64,000 bases of DNA from an uncultured Bacillota bacterium (GCA_949299015.1 CASFYT010000004.1:42446-106445), one strand, 5' to 3'. Shown: positions 15,810 through 25,224, numbered from the stretch's first letter. The notes: generated from the letters alone by a model not told the origin. Translations and numbers: made by a program.

Positions 15810-17006
15810 CTATGCTTTTGTATCGAGTAACGTCAGAATCGGTTTGCCGATTTGATTGGATGTCGGAACAAGCCCGAAGTTTCGAAGGATTGTCTGGCCA
15901 ATCGTAGCGAAGGTCTCCTCTTCAGGAAGCTTGGTGCCGTGGAGGTATCGCGGGGAATAGCTCAGGAGTGGGACACGCTCTCGCGTGTGATCGGTTCCCG
16001 TGTGGGTCGGATCGTTTCCATGGTCCGCGGTGACCATGAGGAGGTCATCCTCCCTCAGCAGCGGGAGAAGCTGTCCCAGACGTCGGTCGAAGGCCTCAAT
16101 CGCCTTTCCGTACCCAATCGGATTCCGACGATGGCCATAGAGAGAGTCGAATTCGACGAGGTTGACGAAGCAGAGACCATTGAATTTCGACCGAGCGATG
16201 TCCATCGTCTTGTCCATCCCGTCCTCGTTGCTTTCCGTATGGACGGATGCCGTAATCCCCTGACCATTGAAGATATCGTGAATCTTACCGACGGCAAGGA
16301 CATCCCTTCCGCCTTTCTTCAAGACGTCGAGAGCTGTCACGCCGGAAGGCGAGAGAGCATAGTCGCGACGATCCGAAGTCCTCTTGAAATTCGTCTTGTC
16401 CGTTCCAATGTAAGGCCGAGCGATAACCCTTCCGACCTTCCACTCGGGACGCATCGTGATCTCGCGGGCAATCTCACAGGCTCGATAGAGTTCTTCAAGA
16501 GGCATCTTATCGACATTGGCTGCAATTTGAAGAACAGAATCGGCAGAAGTATAGACAATCAAAGACCCATCTCGCGTTTGCTCTTCGCCAAGCTTTTCAA
16601 GGATAACCGTTCCGCTTTCCGAGTAGTTTCCGATGACTTTTCTTCCCGTTCGCGCTTCGAGTTCATCGATCAATTCCTTCGGAAATCCCGTCTCAGTGAA
16701 AGTGACGAGGGGATTCGGGGTCAGGATTCCCATCATCTCCCAGTGCCCCGTCAGAGTGTCCTTTCCATTCGATTTCTCGCGCAGCGTCTGGACGTAGCTT
16801 TGAGGATGCAAGACAGTCGACGTCCCACGGACGTCGGCCAGATCATGAAGTCCGAGCGCATTGAGAACGGGAATGTCCAATCCGCCGCAGGCCTCGGCCG
16901 TATGGACAAACGTATTGGTTCCGACATCGCCGAAGCGTTCGGCATCCGGTTCAGCGCCGATGCCGACGGAATCCATCACGATGAGGAAGATTCGTCGAAA
17001 TGACAT
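15810..17006 (-). CDS. deoB: Phosphopentomutase
   Basis: 398 residues, the usual DeoB length. It interconverts ribose/deoxyribose 1- and 5-phosphates in nucleoside salvage. Alkaline-phosphatase-superfamily metal ligands and the catalytic Thr region are visible: MDSVGIGAEPDA at the start, GKDTLTGHWEMMG near residue 85, and the C-terminal TADHGNDPTHTGTDHTRE metal-binding segment. The start has AAAGGGG upstream. It heads the operon with the orphan ABC lipoprotein and permease. Confidence 0.96.
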   Translation of the reverse strand: MSFRRIFLIVMDSVGIGAEPDAERFGDVGTNTFVHTAEACGGLDIPVLNALGLHDLADVRGTSTVLHPQSYVQTLREKSNGKDTLTGHWEMMGILTPNPLVTFTETGFPKELIDELEARTGRKVIGNYSESGTVILEKLGEEQTRDGSLIVYTSADSVLQIAANVDKMPLEELYRACEIAREITMRPEWKVGRVIARPYIGTDKTNFKRTSDRRDYALSPSGVTALDVLKKGGRDVLAVGKIHDIFNGQGITASVHTESNEDGMDKTMDIARSKFNGLCFVNLVEFDSLYGHRRNPIGYGKAIEAFDRRLGQLLPLLREDDLLMVTADHGNDPTHTGTDHTRERVPLLSYSPRYLHGTKLPEEETFATIGQTILRNFGLVPTSNQIGKPILTLLDTKA

Positions 17007-17029
17007 ATGGTTTCGCCCCTTTCCTGTCT

Positions 17030-17035
17030 ATTATA
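17030..17035 (-). promoter_or_regulatory. -10 box of the deoB operon (TATAAT)
   Basis: A perfect TATAAT on the minus strand, 24 bases upstream of the deoB ATG. The -35 region is weak. Confidence 0.5.
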
Positions 17036-17067
17036 CGACTCTTTTCCGCCCGTTGCAGAAACGACGA

Positions 17068-17946
17068 TCAATCTTCTCCTTCGCCCATCGCCTTGTCGTA
17101 TCCCTCGCGCTTCATCTTCGAGGAGACCTTCGTGTAGATCATCGTCGTCTCCACCTGGCTGTGTCCAAGGAGTTCCTGGACTTGGCGAATCGGAGCCCCG
17201 TTTTCCAGCAGGGTCGTCGCGAAGCTATGCCGGAGCATGTGCGGATGGACGTCGCTGCCTAGTCCCGCCTTCTCCGCCGCCTTGCGGAGCTCGAGATAGA
17301 AGTATTGACGCGAAACCCGTCCCCGGTCCTCGTGAAGAAAGAGGTTCCTTTCCTTCGTCTTCAGTCCCTTCCTTCGGTCGAGATATTCGGAAAGATAGAA
17401 TCGGCATTCCTGATTCATCGGAACGATCCTCTCCTTGTCGCCCTTTCCCCGAATCTTCAGGTATCCATCCGGGACGTTGACCTGACCGAGCTTCAGGTTG
17501 CACAGTTCGGAGACGCGAAGGCCGCAGGAATAGCAGACCTCCATCATGGTGAGGTTGAGGAGCCCCTTGAAGGTCTCGGCTTCCTGCGATTGAAACAGGA
17601 GACGGACTTCGCGGTCGGTCAGGACACGCGGGAGGCTCCGTCCCTTCTTGGGGACCTCCATCTCTCCCAAGGTGACCCGAAGGACGTTCTCTCCCTTGAG
17701 GAAACGGTAGAATCCCTTCACGGCCATCGCCTTGCGCACCAGGCTTGTCTTGGAATAGCCCTTAGAGGTCAGGAAGGCTAGATAGTCGTCATAATCGCTC
17801 AGGCCGAGTTCTTCGGCAGGCTTTTCGCCGATGAGGTCTTGGAATTGGCGCAGGTCGCCCTCATACGCCTCAACCGTCCTTCGGCTGTCCCCCTTTTCGG
17901 AAAGAAGGTAGGCGAAGAAGCGTTCCATCGCATCGCGCAGGGTCAT
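17068..17946 (-). CDS. xerD: Tyrosine recombinase, XerC/XerD type
   Basis: 292 residues. The N-terminal SAM-like core-binding domain (residues 1-95) and C-terminal catalytic domain are both present. Catalytic residues are visible: Arg in [11 protein letters not shown], Lys in [11 protein letters not shown], His and Arg in [14 protein letters not shown], His in [10 protein letters not shown], and the nucleophile Tyr in MIYTKV. This is the pattern of chromosome-dimer-resolution recombinases rather than phage integrases. The start ATG 17946 overlaps the dinB stop (ATGA). It is the last gene of the long yqhY-to-xerD operon. Which Xer it is (C or D), and whether there is a partner, cannot be told here. 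Confidence 0.88.
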   Translation of the reverse strand: MTLRDAMERFFAYLLSEKGDSRRTVEAYEGDLRQFQDLIGEKPAEELGLSDYDDYLAFLTSKGYSKTSLVRKAMAVKGFYRFLKGENVLRVTLGEMEVPKKGRSLPRVLTDREVRLLFQSQEAETFKGLLNLTMMEVCYSCGLRVSELCNLKLGQVNVPDGYLKIRGKGDKERIVPMNQECRFYLSEYLDRRKGLKTKERNLFLHEDRGRVSRQYFYLELRKAAEKAGLGSDVHPHMLRHSFATTLLENGAPIRQVQELLGHSQVETTMIYTKVSSKMKREGYDKAMGEGED

Positions 17947-18983
17947 GACGGATCCTTTCCCCGGTTGCCGACCTTGTCGACGCCGACACCGATCAGGCGA
18001 AGGCTTTCGCCATGGTAGCATTCCTCGAAGATGCGCATCGCCTCCGCAAAGATGGAGGCCGAACCCTCGACAGGAGAAGGGAGAGCCTTCCTCCTCGACC
18101 AGGTCCTGAATCGGTCGTCACGAAGCTTGACGACGACGACGGAGGCCGACTTCCGATATTTCTCCAGCTCTGCGGCAACTTCTTCCGAGCAGATGCGGAT
18201 CATGTCGCGGATCTCGTCGTAGTCGGTGATGTCCTCCGAAAAGGTCCGCTCGGCGGAACACGACTTGGGATCGAAGGCCTCGGGATGGACATGGTCGTCT
18301 CCGAAACCGTTGGCTTCCGACTGGTAATAGTCGAAGAGGTTGCCCAGAAGGCGACGGACGTCCGGATTCTGCGTCCGTGCCAGGTCGCCGATCGTCTGGA
18401 TGCCCAGGGCTTGGAGCCGTGGCGCGGTCTTCCGGCCGATGCCGTACATCTTGTCGATCGACAGAGGCCAGAGAAGAGATTCGATGTTCTCCCGATTCAG
18501 GAGGGTCAGTCCCATCGGCTTTCGCAGGTCGCTGGCCATCTTGGCGAGAAACCGGTTGGCGCCATGTCCGATCGAGCACTTGAGCCTTGTATGGCGGTAG
18601 AGCGAAAGCTGGAGGTCGAAGAGATAGCCATGGCGGTCTTCGCGGTCGATCTCCGCTGTCATGTCGATATAGCATTCATCGATGGAAGCCTGTTCGATCA
18701 AAGAAAAACGATTTCGTAGATATGAAAAGAATTTTTTAGACAAATAACGATAATAATCATAGTGACCGTTGACGATGATCAAGTCCTTGCAAATTTCCTT
18801 GGCCTGACTCATGGGCATCCCGGACCGGACGCCGAACTTCCTCGCCTCATAGGAGCAGGTCGCGACGACTCCGCGGCGTCCGTCGTAGCCGACGGCCAGG
18901 GCCTTTTCGTTGAGGGTAGGATCGCGCAGGCACTCCGCCTGGGCGAAGAAGGCGTTCAGGTCGATGTGAACGATCTCTTTCAT
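17943..18983 (-). CDS. dinB: DNA polymerase IV (Y family)
   Basis: 346 residues. Translesion polymerase. The palm-domain carboxylates are visible in [12 protein letters not shown] near residue 8 and in SIDECYID near residue 105. The helix-hairpin-helix thumb is in [17 protein letters not shown], followed by the little-finger domain. No obvious sliding-clamp-binding tail of the QLxLF type is seen at the end, which reads [10 protein letters not shown]. It overlaps recN by ATGA at its start and the recombinase by ATGA at its end. Coupling to recN suggests a DNA-damage grouping. A short patch near 18,700-18,770 is much richer in A and T. Confidence 0.92.
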   Translation of the reverse strand: MKEIVHIDLNAFFAQAECLRDPTLNEKALAVGYDGRRGVVATCSYEARKFGVRSGMPMSQAKEICKDLIIVNGHYDYYRYLSKKFFSYLRNRFSLIEQASIDECYIDMTAEIDREDRHGYLFDLQLSLYRHTRLKCSIGHGANRFLAKMASDLRKPMGLTLLNRENIESLLWPLSIDKMYGIGRKTAPRLQALGIQTIGDLARTQNPDVRRLLGNLFDYYQSEANGFGDDHVHPEAFDPKSCSAERTFSEDITDYDEIRDMIRICSEEVAAELEKYRKSASVVVVKLRDDRFRTWSRRKALPSPVEGSASIFAEAMRIFEECYHGESLRLIGVGVDKVGNRGKDPS

Positions 18984-20623
18984 CGTCGCCCTTCGTCGTA
19001 GAGCTCACGGGCCTGGAGAAGGGCGGATTCGGTCTTCTTGCGGCCGGAGATCATCTTCGCCAGCTCCTGGACGACCTCGTCGCCGTCGAGGAGCCTGAAT
19101 TGAGAAGCGGTCACGCCTTCGACGACCTCCTTCCGGACGCCGACGTGAGCCTTGGCGAGGGCGACGACCTGTGGAAGGTGGGAGATGACGAGAACCATGC
19201 TGTCCTTCGAGATCTCCCGCATCTTCTCTCCCATCAGCCGCGCCATGCGGCCCGAGACTCCGGCGTCGATTTCGTCGAAGACGAGGAGGAGGGCCGGATC
19301 CAATCGGTTGAGGACGGCCTTGATTGCCAGCATCAGGCGGGCTCCTTCTCCCCCGGAGGCGACCTTCGAGAGTTCGTGGGAGGAGAGCCCCTGGTTGAGC
19401 TGGACGAGGAATTCGCACTCGTCCATGCCGTCCTCCTTCAGATCCGTATTCTTCCATGCGAGGGCGATGCCATCCTCGGGCAGGCCGAGGTCCTTCATCT
19501 GCCCTCCGATTTTCTCCTGAAGCACCTGGGAGACTTCCTGACGCTTCCGGGAAAGTTCCCGACCTTTCTCGGTGGCGGCGCGCCGCGCCTCCTCCTTCTC
19601 TTCTTCCATGTGCCTCTTCGTCGCGTCGAACTGGTCGATCTGCTCCCGCCGCGCCTTGAATTCCTCCAAACGGGAGAGAATCTCTTGGGTCGTCGCCCCA
19701 AACTTTCGCTGGAGGGGCTTCAGCTCAAAGAGCCGCTGGTTCATCTCGTCGACGGCCTCGGCCTTCTCCTGGATCTGGCGGAATCCGTCGCGCAGGTCCT
19801 CCAGGGAGAAGAGGAGGCTTCTTGCCTTATCGGAAACCTCCTTTGCCTGTTGGGCAAGGCTGGTTTCGGAAAGGGGACGCAGGCTGTCCAGGGCGGTCGA
19901 GAGGAGGTCGAAGAGGTCCCCCTCTTCCAACTGAGACGAGAGATGGAAGCGTTCGAGGACCGTCTGGATCTTATCGACGTCCCGCAGCTTGGAGAGCTCT
20001 TCCGTCAGTTCTTCGATCTCGCCGGGAACGAGGCGATGCTTCTCGATCTCCTGGATCTGGAAGTCGAGGTAGTCTCGGTCCATCTCCTTTTCCGAGGAGA
20101 GAAGTTCCGCCAGTCGCTCGGATTTCTCCACGTAGTCCTGGTAGGCCTCAGAATAGGAGCGCCTTGCTTCGGCCAGTTCCCGGACTCCGAAACAATCGAC
20201 ATAGCGAAGGGCAGACCGCGGGTCGAAGAGCTCTTCGTTCTGTCCCTGGCGATGGACGGAGAGGGCCTTCTCCGTCCGTTCTCGGAGCTCGCGAAGCGAG
20301 ACGGGGTCCCCGTTGATCCACTGGCGGCTCGTCCCATCCTTCCGAATCACCCGTCGAAGGGTCGCCTCCCCTTCTTCGTCGAAGAGGGGAGGGAGGCTCC
20401 CTTCGGAGCCGTCCGAGGAGAAAAGGGCCTGGACCTCGCATTCCTCCTCCCCGTCGCGGAGCAGCGTCCGGTCAAAGCGGGCCCCCTTGAGGAGAAGGAG
20501 GGCGTCGACGACGAGGCTCTTTCCCGCGCCGGTCTCTCCCAGAAGGGCGAGGAAGGATCCCTCCAGCGGAAGGGTCGCCTTCCGAATGACGGCGAGGTTG
20601 CGGATCGTGAGCGTGATGGTCAT
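18980..20623 (-). CDS. recN: DNA repair protein RecN
   Basis: 547 residues, an SMC-like protein acting early in double-strand break repair. Walker A is GETGAGKS (residues 29-36). Long coiled-coil arms follow (about 160-380). The ABC signature is in LSKVASGGEGARLMLAIKAV and Walker B in LLVFDEIDAGVSGRMA. ATG 20623 overlaps the dxs stop by ATGA; homology begins at MTITLTIRNLAVI. In Bacillus recN ends the same operon, after tlyA and argR, neither of which is present here. Confidence 0.94.
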   Translation of the reverse strand: MTITLTIRNLAVIRKATLPLEGSFLALLGETGAGKSLVVDALLLLKGARFDRTLLRDGEEECEVQALFSSDGSEGSLPPLFDEEGEATLRRVIRKDGTSRQWINGDPVSLRELRERTEKALSVHRQGQNEELFDPRSALRYVDCFGVRELAEARRSYSEAYQDYVEKSERLAELLSSEKEMDRDYLDFQIQEIEKHRLVPGEIEELTEELSKLRDVDKIQTVLERFHLSSQLEEGDLFDLLSTALDSLRPLSETSLAQQAKEVSDKARSLLFSLEDLRDGFRQIQEKAEAVDEMNQRLFELKPLQRKFGATTQEILSRLEEFKARREQIDQFDATKRHMEEEKEEARRAATEKGRELSRKRQEVSQVLQEKIGGQMKDLGLPEDGIALAWKNTDLKEDGMDECEFLVQLNQGLSSHELSKVASGGEGARLMLAIKAVLNRLDPALLLVFDEIDAGVSGRMARLMGEKMREISKDSMVLVISHLPQVVALAKAHVGVRKEVVEGVTASQFRLLDGDEVVQELAKMISGRKKTESALLQARELYDEGRR

Positions 20624-22446
20624 AGGAGCTCCTTTCGAATCGATTGGGCGACCTGCTCGGGAAGGAGGCGGTAGACCTGGTAGAGCGTGGGAAGGTCGCC
20701 ATGCGTGACAAACGTCCTCGGGAAGGAGAAGGAACGATAGCACACGTTCCTCCCTTCTCGGGCAAGGAAGGAGGCGATGAATTCGTCCGTTCCCTCCCTC
20801 GTGGAATAGGAATCATAGAAGAAGACCCTCTCGTAGCCCTCCAGAAGCCTTCGCAGCTCTTCCTCCGAGGGAAGGAGATTCAGAAGGATGGCCCGGTCCG
20901 TCGGAAGACCTTCAAGGAGCGAGAGAAGCCTGGCCCCGTTGGGCCCCGTGGCCAGGACGAGCGTTCGGTAAGTGCCGCGTCCGCCGCAGAAGTCGCAGAT
21001 CTCCGTCTCTTCGCAATTCGGAAGGGCAAAGGGAAGGTCCTTGGGGAGCCGGAAGAACGTCGGGACAGGGCGATCAAACCATCTTGAATTGACAAGACGG
21101 AGAAGGCTCTTCTCGTCATACGGAAGGTAAACTCTCGTTCCGGGAATGCCCTTCAGGAACGATACATCATAGAGTCCTTGATGCGATTCGCCGTCCTCCC
21201 CCACCAATCCCGCCCGTTCGACGAAGAAGAGGACGCCGATCCTCTCGCGGGCGACGTCTTCCATGACCTCGTCGTAGCTTCTCTGGAGAAAGGTCGAATA
21301 GATGTCGACGATGGGATGCTGTCCCTTCAGGGCGAGGCCAGAGGATAGGGTGACGGCGTTCTCTTCGGCGATGCCGACGTCCAGCGTCCGCCGTGGAAAG
21401 CGGCGGAACAGTTCCTCCAGGCGCGATCCGTAGACCATCGCCGGCGTGATCAGGAACGCCTTCCGGTCCTGCTCCATCTTCTCCTGCAGCAGCTTCGCCT
21501 TGAGCGAAGTGAAGGAGACGTCCTCCGCCGGCCGCTCTTCCTCGAAGCGTTTGGGAACGCCGTGGAAGGTTCCCTTCTCGTCGTTCATCGCCGGGGCATA
21601 GCCATACCCCTTCTTCGTGACGACATGGACGACGACCGGACCGTTTCGGACGAGGGACTTGGCCTTGCGGAAGGCCAGGTCCAGGCTTTCGAAGTCGTGG
21701 CCGTCGAAGGGACCGATGTACTTGATTCCCATCGTCTCGAAGATCGTCGGCGCGATGGTCATGCGGCGGATCGTATCCTTGAGGTCGCGAAACTTGAGGA
21801 AGAGCCTCCATGTCCAGGGGCGGCGGGACATCACCCGGCCCAGGAGGTTCGACGTCCGGAAGTAGAAGAGCGAATTGCGGATCTTCTGGAACTGCTTTCC
21901 CAGGAAGGAGACGTCCTTGCCGATCGACATGCCGTTGTCGTTGAGGACGATGATCAGGCGCATCGACTTCTCGTTGGCCAGCAGGCTGAGGGCTTCCATC
22001 GAAAGGCCCGAGACGATCGAGGCGTCGCCGACGACGGCGATGGTGTCGCTCTCCACGCCGTCGTGCCTCTTGGCGAGGGCCATCCCGTAAGCCACGGAAA
22101 TCGAGGTCGCCGCGTGGCCGTTTCGATATTTGTCCGCGGGCGAGGAATCCGGATCGGAAAAGGGAGAGACGCCGCCGTATTGCCTGAGCCCGTGCAGGGA
22201 ACGTCCGGTCAGGATCTTGTAGGCATAGGTCTGGTGGCCGACGTCGAAGAGGATGTCGTCTCGATAGCAGTCGAAATGCTTGAGCAGGGCGATGGTCAGC
22301 TCCACGATGCCGAGGTTGCTGGAGAGGTGACCGCCGTAAATCTCGGCATTCGTCAGAATGTCGTTCCGGATGTCGCTGGCGAGCACCCGTTCCTGATTCA
22401 GCGTCAGCAGGGGATGCGGACTATTCCTGTTCTTCCGCCTTGCCAT
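20620..22446 (-). CDS. dxs: 1-deoxy-D-xylulose-5-phosphate synthase
   Basis: 608 residues. It condenses pyruvate with glyceraldehyde-3-phosphate using thiamine diphosphate, the first MEP-pathway step. Landmarks are GGHLSSNLGIVELTIAL, GHAATSISVAYGMALA, the ThDP motif beginning VVGDASIVSG and ending LNDNGMSI, and ERAGLVGEDGESHQG. The ThDP motif reads GDA where GDG is standard; the metal-binding Asp and Asn are kept. The start at ATG 22446 overlaps xseB by 26 bases. With thiT at 41-42 kb, it links thiamine supply to isoprenoid synthesis. Confidence 0.95.
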   Translation of the reverse strand: MARRKNRNSPHPLLTLNQERVLASDIRNDILTNAEIYGGHLSSNLGIVELTIALLKHFDCYRDDILFDVGHQTYAYKILTGRSLHGLRQYGGVSPFSDPDSSPADKYRNGHAATSISVAYGMALAKRHDGVESDTIAVVGDASIVSGLSMEALSLLANEKSMRLIIVLNDNGMSIGKDVSFLGKQFQKIRNSLFYFRTSNLLGRVMSRRPWTWRLFLKFRDLKDTIRRMTIAPTIFETMGIKYIGPFDGHDFESLDLAFRKAKSLVRNGPVVVHVVTKKGYGYAPAMNDEKGTFHGVPKRFEEERPAEDVSFTSLKAKLLQEKMEQDRKAFLITPAMVYGSRLEELFRRFPRRTLDVGIAEENAVTLSSGLALKGQHPIVDIYSTFLQRSYDEVMEDVARERIGVLFFVERAGLVGEDGESHQGLYDVSFLKGIPGTRVYLPYDEKSLLRLVNSRWFDRPVPTFFRLPKDLPFALPNCEETEICDFCGGRGTYRTLVLATGPNGARLLSLLEGLPTDRAILLNLLPSEEELRRLLEGYERVFFYDSYSTREGTDEFIASFLAREGRNVCYRSFSFPRTFVTHGDLPTLYQVYRLLPEQVAQSIRKELL

Positions 22447-22648
22447 CGATGCTGTCGCTGACTTTCTCGCGGAGCTCGTCGAGCAGCTTCTGCATCTCTT
22501 CGAGCTTCCTCATGCCATCCTCGTAGACCTTCGTCGCCTCGTCCAGCGGAAGGTCCTCCTTCTGGAGCCGTTCCAGGGACTTCTGGACTTCCTGCTCCAG
22601 CTCGGCATAGTTCTTCGGCGTCGCCTCTTTCGTGCCTTTCTTCGTCAT
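22421..22648 (-). CDS. xseB: Exodeoxyribonuclease VII small subunit
   Basis: 75 residues with the family core NYAELEQEVQKSLERLQKEDLPLDEATKVYEDGMRKLEEMQKLLDE, two helices that form the XseB hairpin. Several copies bind one XseA to make the single-strand-specific nuclease. It overlaps xseA by ATGA upstream and dxs by 26 bases downstream. The N-terminus has a short Lys/Thr-rich extension (MTKKGTKEATPK). Confidence 0.93.
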   Translation of the reverse strand: MTKKGTKEATPKNYAELEQEVQKSLERLQKEDLPLDEATKVYEDGMRKLEEMQKLLDELREKVSDSIDGKAEEQE

Positions 22649-23931
22649 TTTCGATCCTCCTGAATCCTTGCCGTTCTCCTTCCGTCGGCAAACGTGATCG
22701 TCACGACGTCTCCTTCCTGCAGCTCTCCGGAGGAAAAGACCTTCTCCCCTCCCTTGAAGACGACGGCGTACCCCTTCCTTCCGGCCCGCTCCGGATCAAG
22801 GGAACGGAAGAGCGCTTGAAGGGAGACAAGCCTCTCCCTTCGGTCCAGAAGAAGGTCCTGCATCGCCTTCCGGAGTTGGGCGAGGAGCGTGCCTCTCTTC
22901 CGTTCAAACGCCTGAAGGAGTCCCGTGTAGGTAAAAGCGAGGAACTTCCTCCGGGCGCGGAGGCTTTCCTGGTGGGCCTTCAGACGGCGATAGGGCGAAA
23001 GGTCGGAAAGCCGTGTCCGCAGGGCGTCGAGGGACAGCTGGCGGCTGTCCAGGAGGGCCTGGAAGCCCGCCTTCAGGCGCTCGCCCAGGTCGTCCCATCG
23101 CCTTCGAACGTCGTCGAGGCGGGGATTCACGTAGGAGGCGCCTTCCGTCGGCGTGATGGCCGAGATGTCGCTGACGCGGTCGGCGATCGAGGTGTCGATC
23201 GTATGTCCGATGCAGGTGATGACGGGACAGGGATAGGTGGCGATGGCCATGGCAAGCTTCTCGTCGTCGAAGGCGGAAAGATTCGTCTTGCTGCCTCCTC
23301 CCCGGCCGAGGATGAGGGCGTCGAAATCCTGCTTCCGCGCCTTCTCCAAGGCGGAGAGAAGGCTATGCGCGGCCTCCTCGCCCTGGACGGTCGCCGGAAA
23401 GAGGACGGTGTCGACGGGAAAGCGCTCGTGCAGCGTCTTCAGGATGTCCTCATAGGCGGCGGAGGGGTAGGCCGTGACGATGGCGATGCGGCGACAGAGG
23501 GAAGGAAGGCTTCTCTTGCGGTTCGCGTCGAGATAGCCGAGCCCTTCGAGCTTCTCCAGCGTCTTCCGCTTGCGCAGGAGATTCCTTCCCATCTGTTCCT
23601 GGCGGATCTCGATCTCCTCGCCCCAGAGCGTCACGGAGCTTCCGTGCGCATAGTAGGAGAGGGCGCCGCGGATCTCGACGATGTCGCCGACCTTGACGTC
23701 CGCAAGTCCGTAGGAATCGCCGTAGAGGGTCCGGAACGCACACTTGAGGAGCGGGGAACTGACTTCGTTTCGACCGGGATCGCCGATTTCCAGATACGAA
23801 AACTTGCCTCGCCTCAGGGAATAGACTTCTCCATAGACGGCGAGGGACCGGAAGGCAGGGTTCTGAAAACAGGCCTTGAGGATGTCGGAGAGCTCTCCGA
23901 CGGAAAGGGCCTTACGCCCCGCGGAATTCAT
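22645..23931 (-). CDS. xseA: Exodeoxyribonuclease VII large subunit
   Basis: 428 residues. The catalytic subunit degrades single-stranded DNA into oligonucleotides. An N-terminal OB-fold (residues about 8-100, LSVGELSDILKACF ... GEVYSLRRGKFSYLEI) is followed by the nuclease domain with LILGRGGGSKTNL, VITCIGHTIDTSIADRVSD and ITPTEGASY, then a coiled-coil and C-terminal segment. Start ATG 23931 overlaps nusB by 20 bases. In Bacillus folD lies between nusB and xseA; it is missing here. Confidence 0.95.
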   Translation of the reverse strand: MNSAGRKALSVGELSDILKACFQNPAFRSLAVYGEVYSLRRGKFSYLEIGDPGRNEVSSPLLKCAFRTLYGDSYGLADVKVGDIVEIRGALSYYAHGSSVTLWGEEIEIRQEQMGRNLLRKRKTLEKLEGLGYLDANRKRSLPSLCRRIAIVTAYPSAAYEDILKTLHERFPVDTVLFPATVQGEEAAHSLLSALEKARKQDFDALILGRGGGSKTNLSAFDDEKLAMAIATYPCPVITCIGHTIDTSIADRVSDISAITPTEGASYVNPRLDDVRRRWDDLGERLKAGFQALLDSRQLSLDALRTRLSDLSPYRRLKAHQESLRARRKFLAFTYTGLLQAFERKRGTLLAQLRKAMQDLLLDRRERLVSLQALFRSLDPERAGRKGYAVVFKGGEKVFSSGELQEGDVVTITFADGRRTARIQEDRK

Positions 23932-24346
23932 ACTCCGGAATCGCCTTGTCCAGGACGGCGTTGACAAAGCGATGGTCTCCTTCCTTGAGATAGGACTTGG
24001 CCATCTTGACGGCCTCGCTGATGACGACCTTCCGCGGAGAAAGCTTGGCGTACCTTCCCTCGCTCACCGCCTCGAAGAGGATGGCCTTGGAAACGTTGTC
24101 CAGGCGGGAGAAGTTCCAGTTCACGAGATGTTCCGAGATGACGGAGACGATCTCGTCGAAATGTTCGAACGCCAAGGCGTACACGCAGCGGGAGAAGACG
24201 GGAACCTCCTCGAACGTCTCGACGCCGTATTGGTTCCGGATCACCTCGGTCGCATCGAAGTCCTCCTTGTTCTCCAGGAAGAGAAAGACCTGGTAGAGGG
24301 ACTGCATGACCTTCGTCCGTTCATCGGTTCTGTTGTAGTTCTGCAT
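23912..24346 (-). CDS. nusB: Transcription antitermination factor NusB
   Basis: 144 residues, all helical. It binds boxA RNA with S10 during rRNA antitermination. The conserved C-terminal part is clear: LDNVSKAILFEAVSEG, VVISEAVKMAKSYLKEGDHRFVNAVLDKA. The start MQNYNRTDERTKVMQSLYQ lies at ATG 24346, inside the 3' end of the upstream membrane-protein gene (26-base overlap). GGAAA lies upstream. The operon position after yqhY is that of Bacillus. Confidence 0.92.
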   Translation of the reverse strand: MQNYNRTDERTKVMQSLYQVFLFLENKEDFDATEVIRNQYGVETFEEVPVFSRCVYALAFEHFDEIVSVISEHLVNWNFSRLDNVSKAILFEAVSEGRYAKLSPRKVVISEAVKMAKSYLKEGDHRFVNAVLDKAIPEYEFRGA

Positions 24347-24845
24347 CTGATTTTCCTTTCTGAAGAAGCAAGAGCGACCCGTAGACAAGAAGGGAGAGGA
24401 AGAGGACGTGAAGAAGGGGAAGGAGGACGTAGTCGACCGTCGTCGGACGAAGGAGGAAGAGGCCACCGCCCGCCAGGCCGAGGAACACGATGGTCGCCAG
24501 CGTGTCCAGGGCATAGAGAAGCGTCGTCAGGTGAAAGAAGAGGGCCTTCCCGCGGATGGCGTAGGAGGAAAGGAAGATCATCAGCAGGGCCAGCAGGATG
24601 TTGACGGCGGCCACGACCGACTGGATCAGGGAGACGTCGTAGGTGGGAAGCAGGGCGAAGAGGGGCAGGTCCGCCGCTCCGAAGAGAAGGAATGCCGTCG
24701 CCGGCTGGGTATAGGTCGTCGTCTCGTCGAGGACAAAGGCGGTCTGAAGGAAGATCTGTCCGATCAGGGAAAGGATGGCGATGACGATCGGGACGGAAAG
24801 GAGATACGTCAAAGCCCCTTCGCCTTTGAGCTTCGGGAGCTTCAT
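24321..24845 (-). CDS. Unknown polytopic membrane protein
   Basis: 174 residues with about four to five membrane helices, near residues 11-35, 45-67, 72-95, 100-125 and 133-160. I do not recognise the family. It is wedged between yqhY (ATGA overlap) and nusB (26-base overlap), where Bacillus has no gene in the equivalent operon. Translation is therefore coupled on both sides, which argues that it is real. Tail SDAELQQNR is cytoplasmic by charge. No catalytic motif is visible. Confidence 0.7.
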   Translation of the reverse strand: MKLPKLKGEGALTYLLSVPIVIAILSLIGQIFLQTAFVLDETTTYTQPATAFLLFGAADLPLFALLPTYDVSLIQSVVAAVNILLALLMIFLSSYAIRGKALFFHLTTLLYALDTLATIVFLGLAGGGLFLLRPTTVDYVLLPLLHVLFLSLLVYGSLLLLQKGKSDAELQQNR

Positions 24846-25189
24846 TCCTTCTTCGCCTTCTGGATGCGGGAGACCCGCACGTTGACCTTGGACGGCGTCA
24901 CCTCGAGGAAATCGACCAGGGACTCGTAGACGTTCTTCTGGATGCCGGCGCTGATCTGCGTCGCATCCTCGCCCGCGGCGACCGTGATTTCGATCTCGAT
25001 CGACGGCTTGTTCCGCTTGTCGACATGCGAGGAGACCTTGTATCCGCGCCGCGTCTTCTCCAAGGCGAACTTGCCCTGGAACTCCCCTTCCAGCATCTGT
25101 TCGATGCCATCGATCGCAATCTGGTTCAGGACGTACGTCGAGACGCCCTTGTTTCCATACTTTCCGCTACCAAGATAGAGTATCTCCAT
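24842..25189 (-). CDS. Asp23/Gls24 family protein (YqhY-like)
   Basis: 115 residues. The Asp23/Gls24 fold is seen in VSTYVLNQIAIDGIEQML, then VSSHVDKRNKPSIEIEITVAAG and a C-terminal VNVRVSRIQKAKKE. YqhY, the Bacillus member next to nusB, affects acetyl-CoA carboxylase activity; other members are envelope-stress proteins. I chose ATG 25189 over an ATG five codons earlier because GGAGGT lies 7 bases before it. It opens the nine-gene operon that ends with the Xer recombinase. Confidence 0.85.
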   Translation of the reverse strand: MEILYLGSGKYGNKGVSTYVLNQIAIDGIEQMLEGEFQGKFALEKTRRGYKVSSHVDKRNKPSIEIEITVAAGEDATQISAGIQKNVYESLVDFLEVTPSKVNVRVSRIQKAKKE

Positions 25190-25215
25190 CGTTTGGACCT
25201 CCATGAATCTCTCTT

Positions 25216-25224
25216 ATTCTAACA
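25216..25224 (-). promoter_or_regulatory. Extended -10 of the yqhY-to-xerD operon (TGTTAGAAT)
   Basis: TGT-TAGAAT on the minus strand, 27 bases upstream of the chosen yqhY start and just beyond the tex stop. It gives the nine-gene operon its own promoter. Confidence 0.55.
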
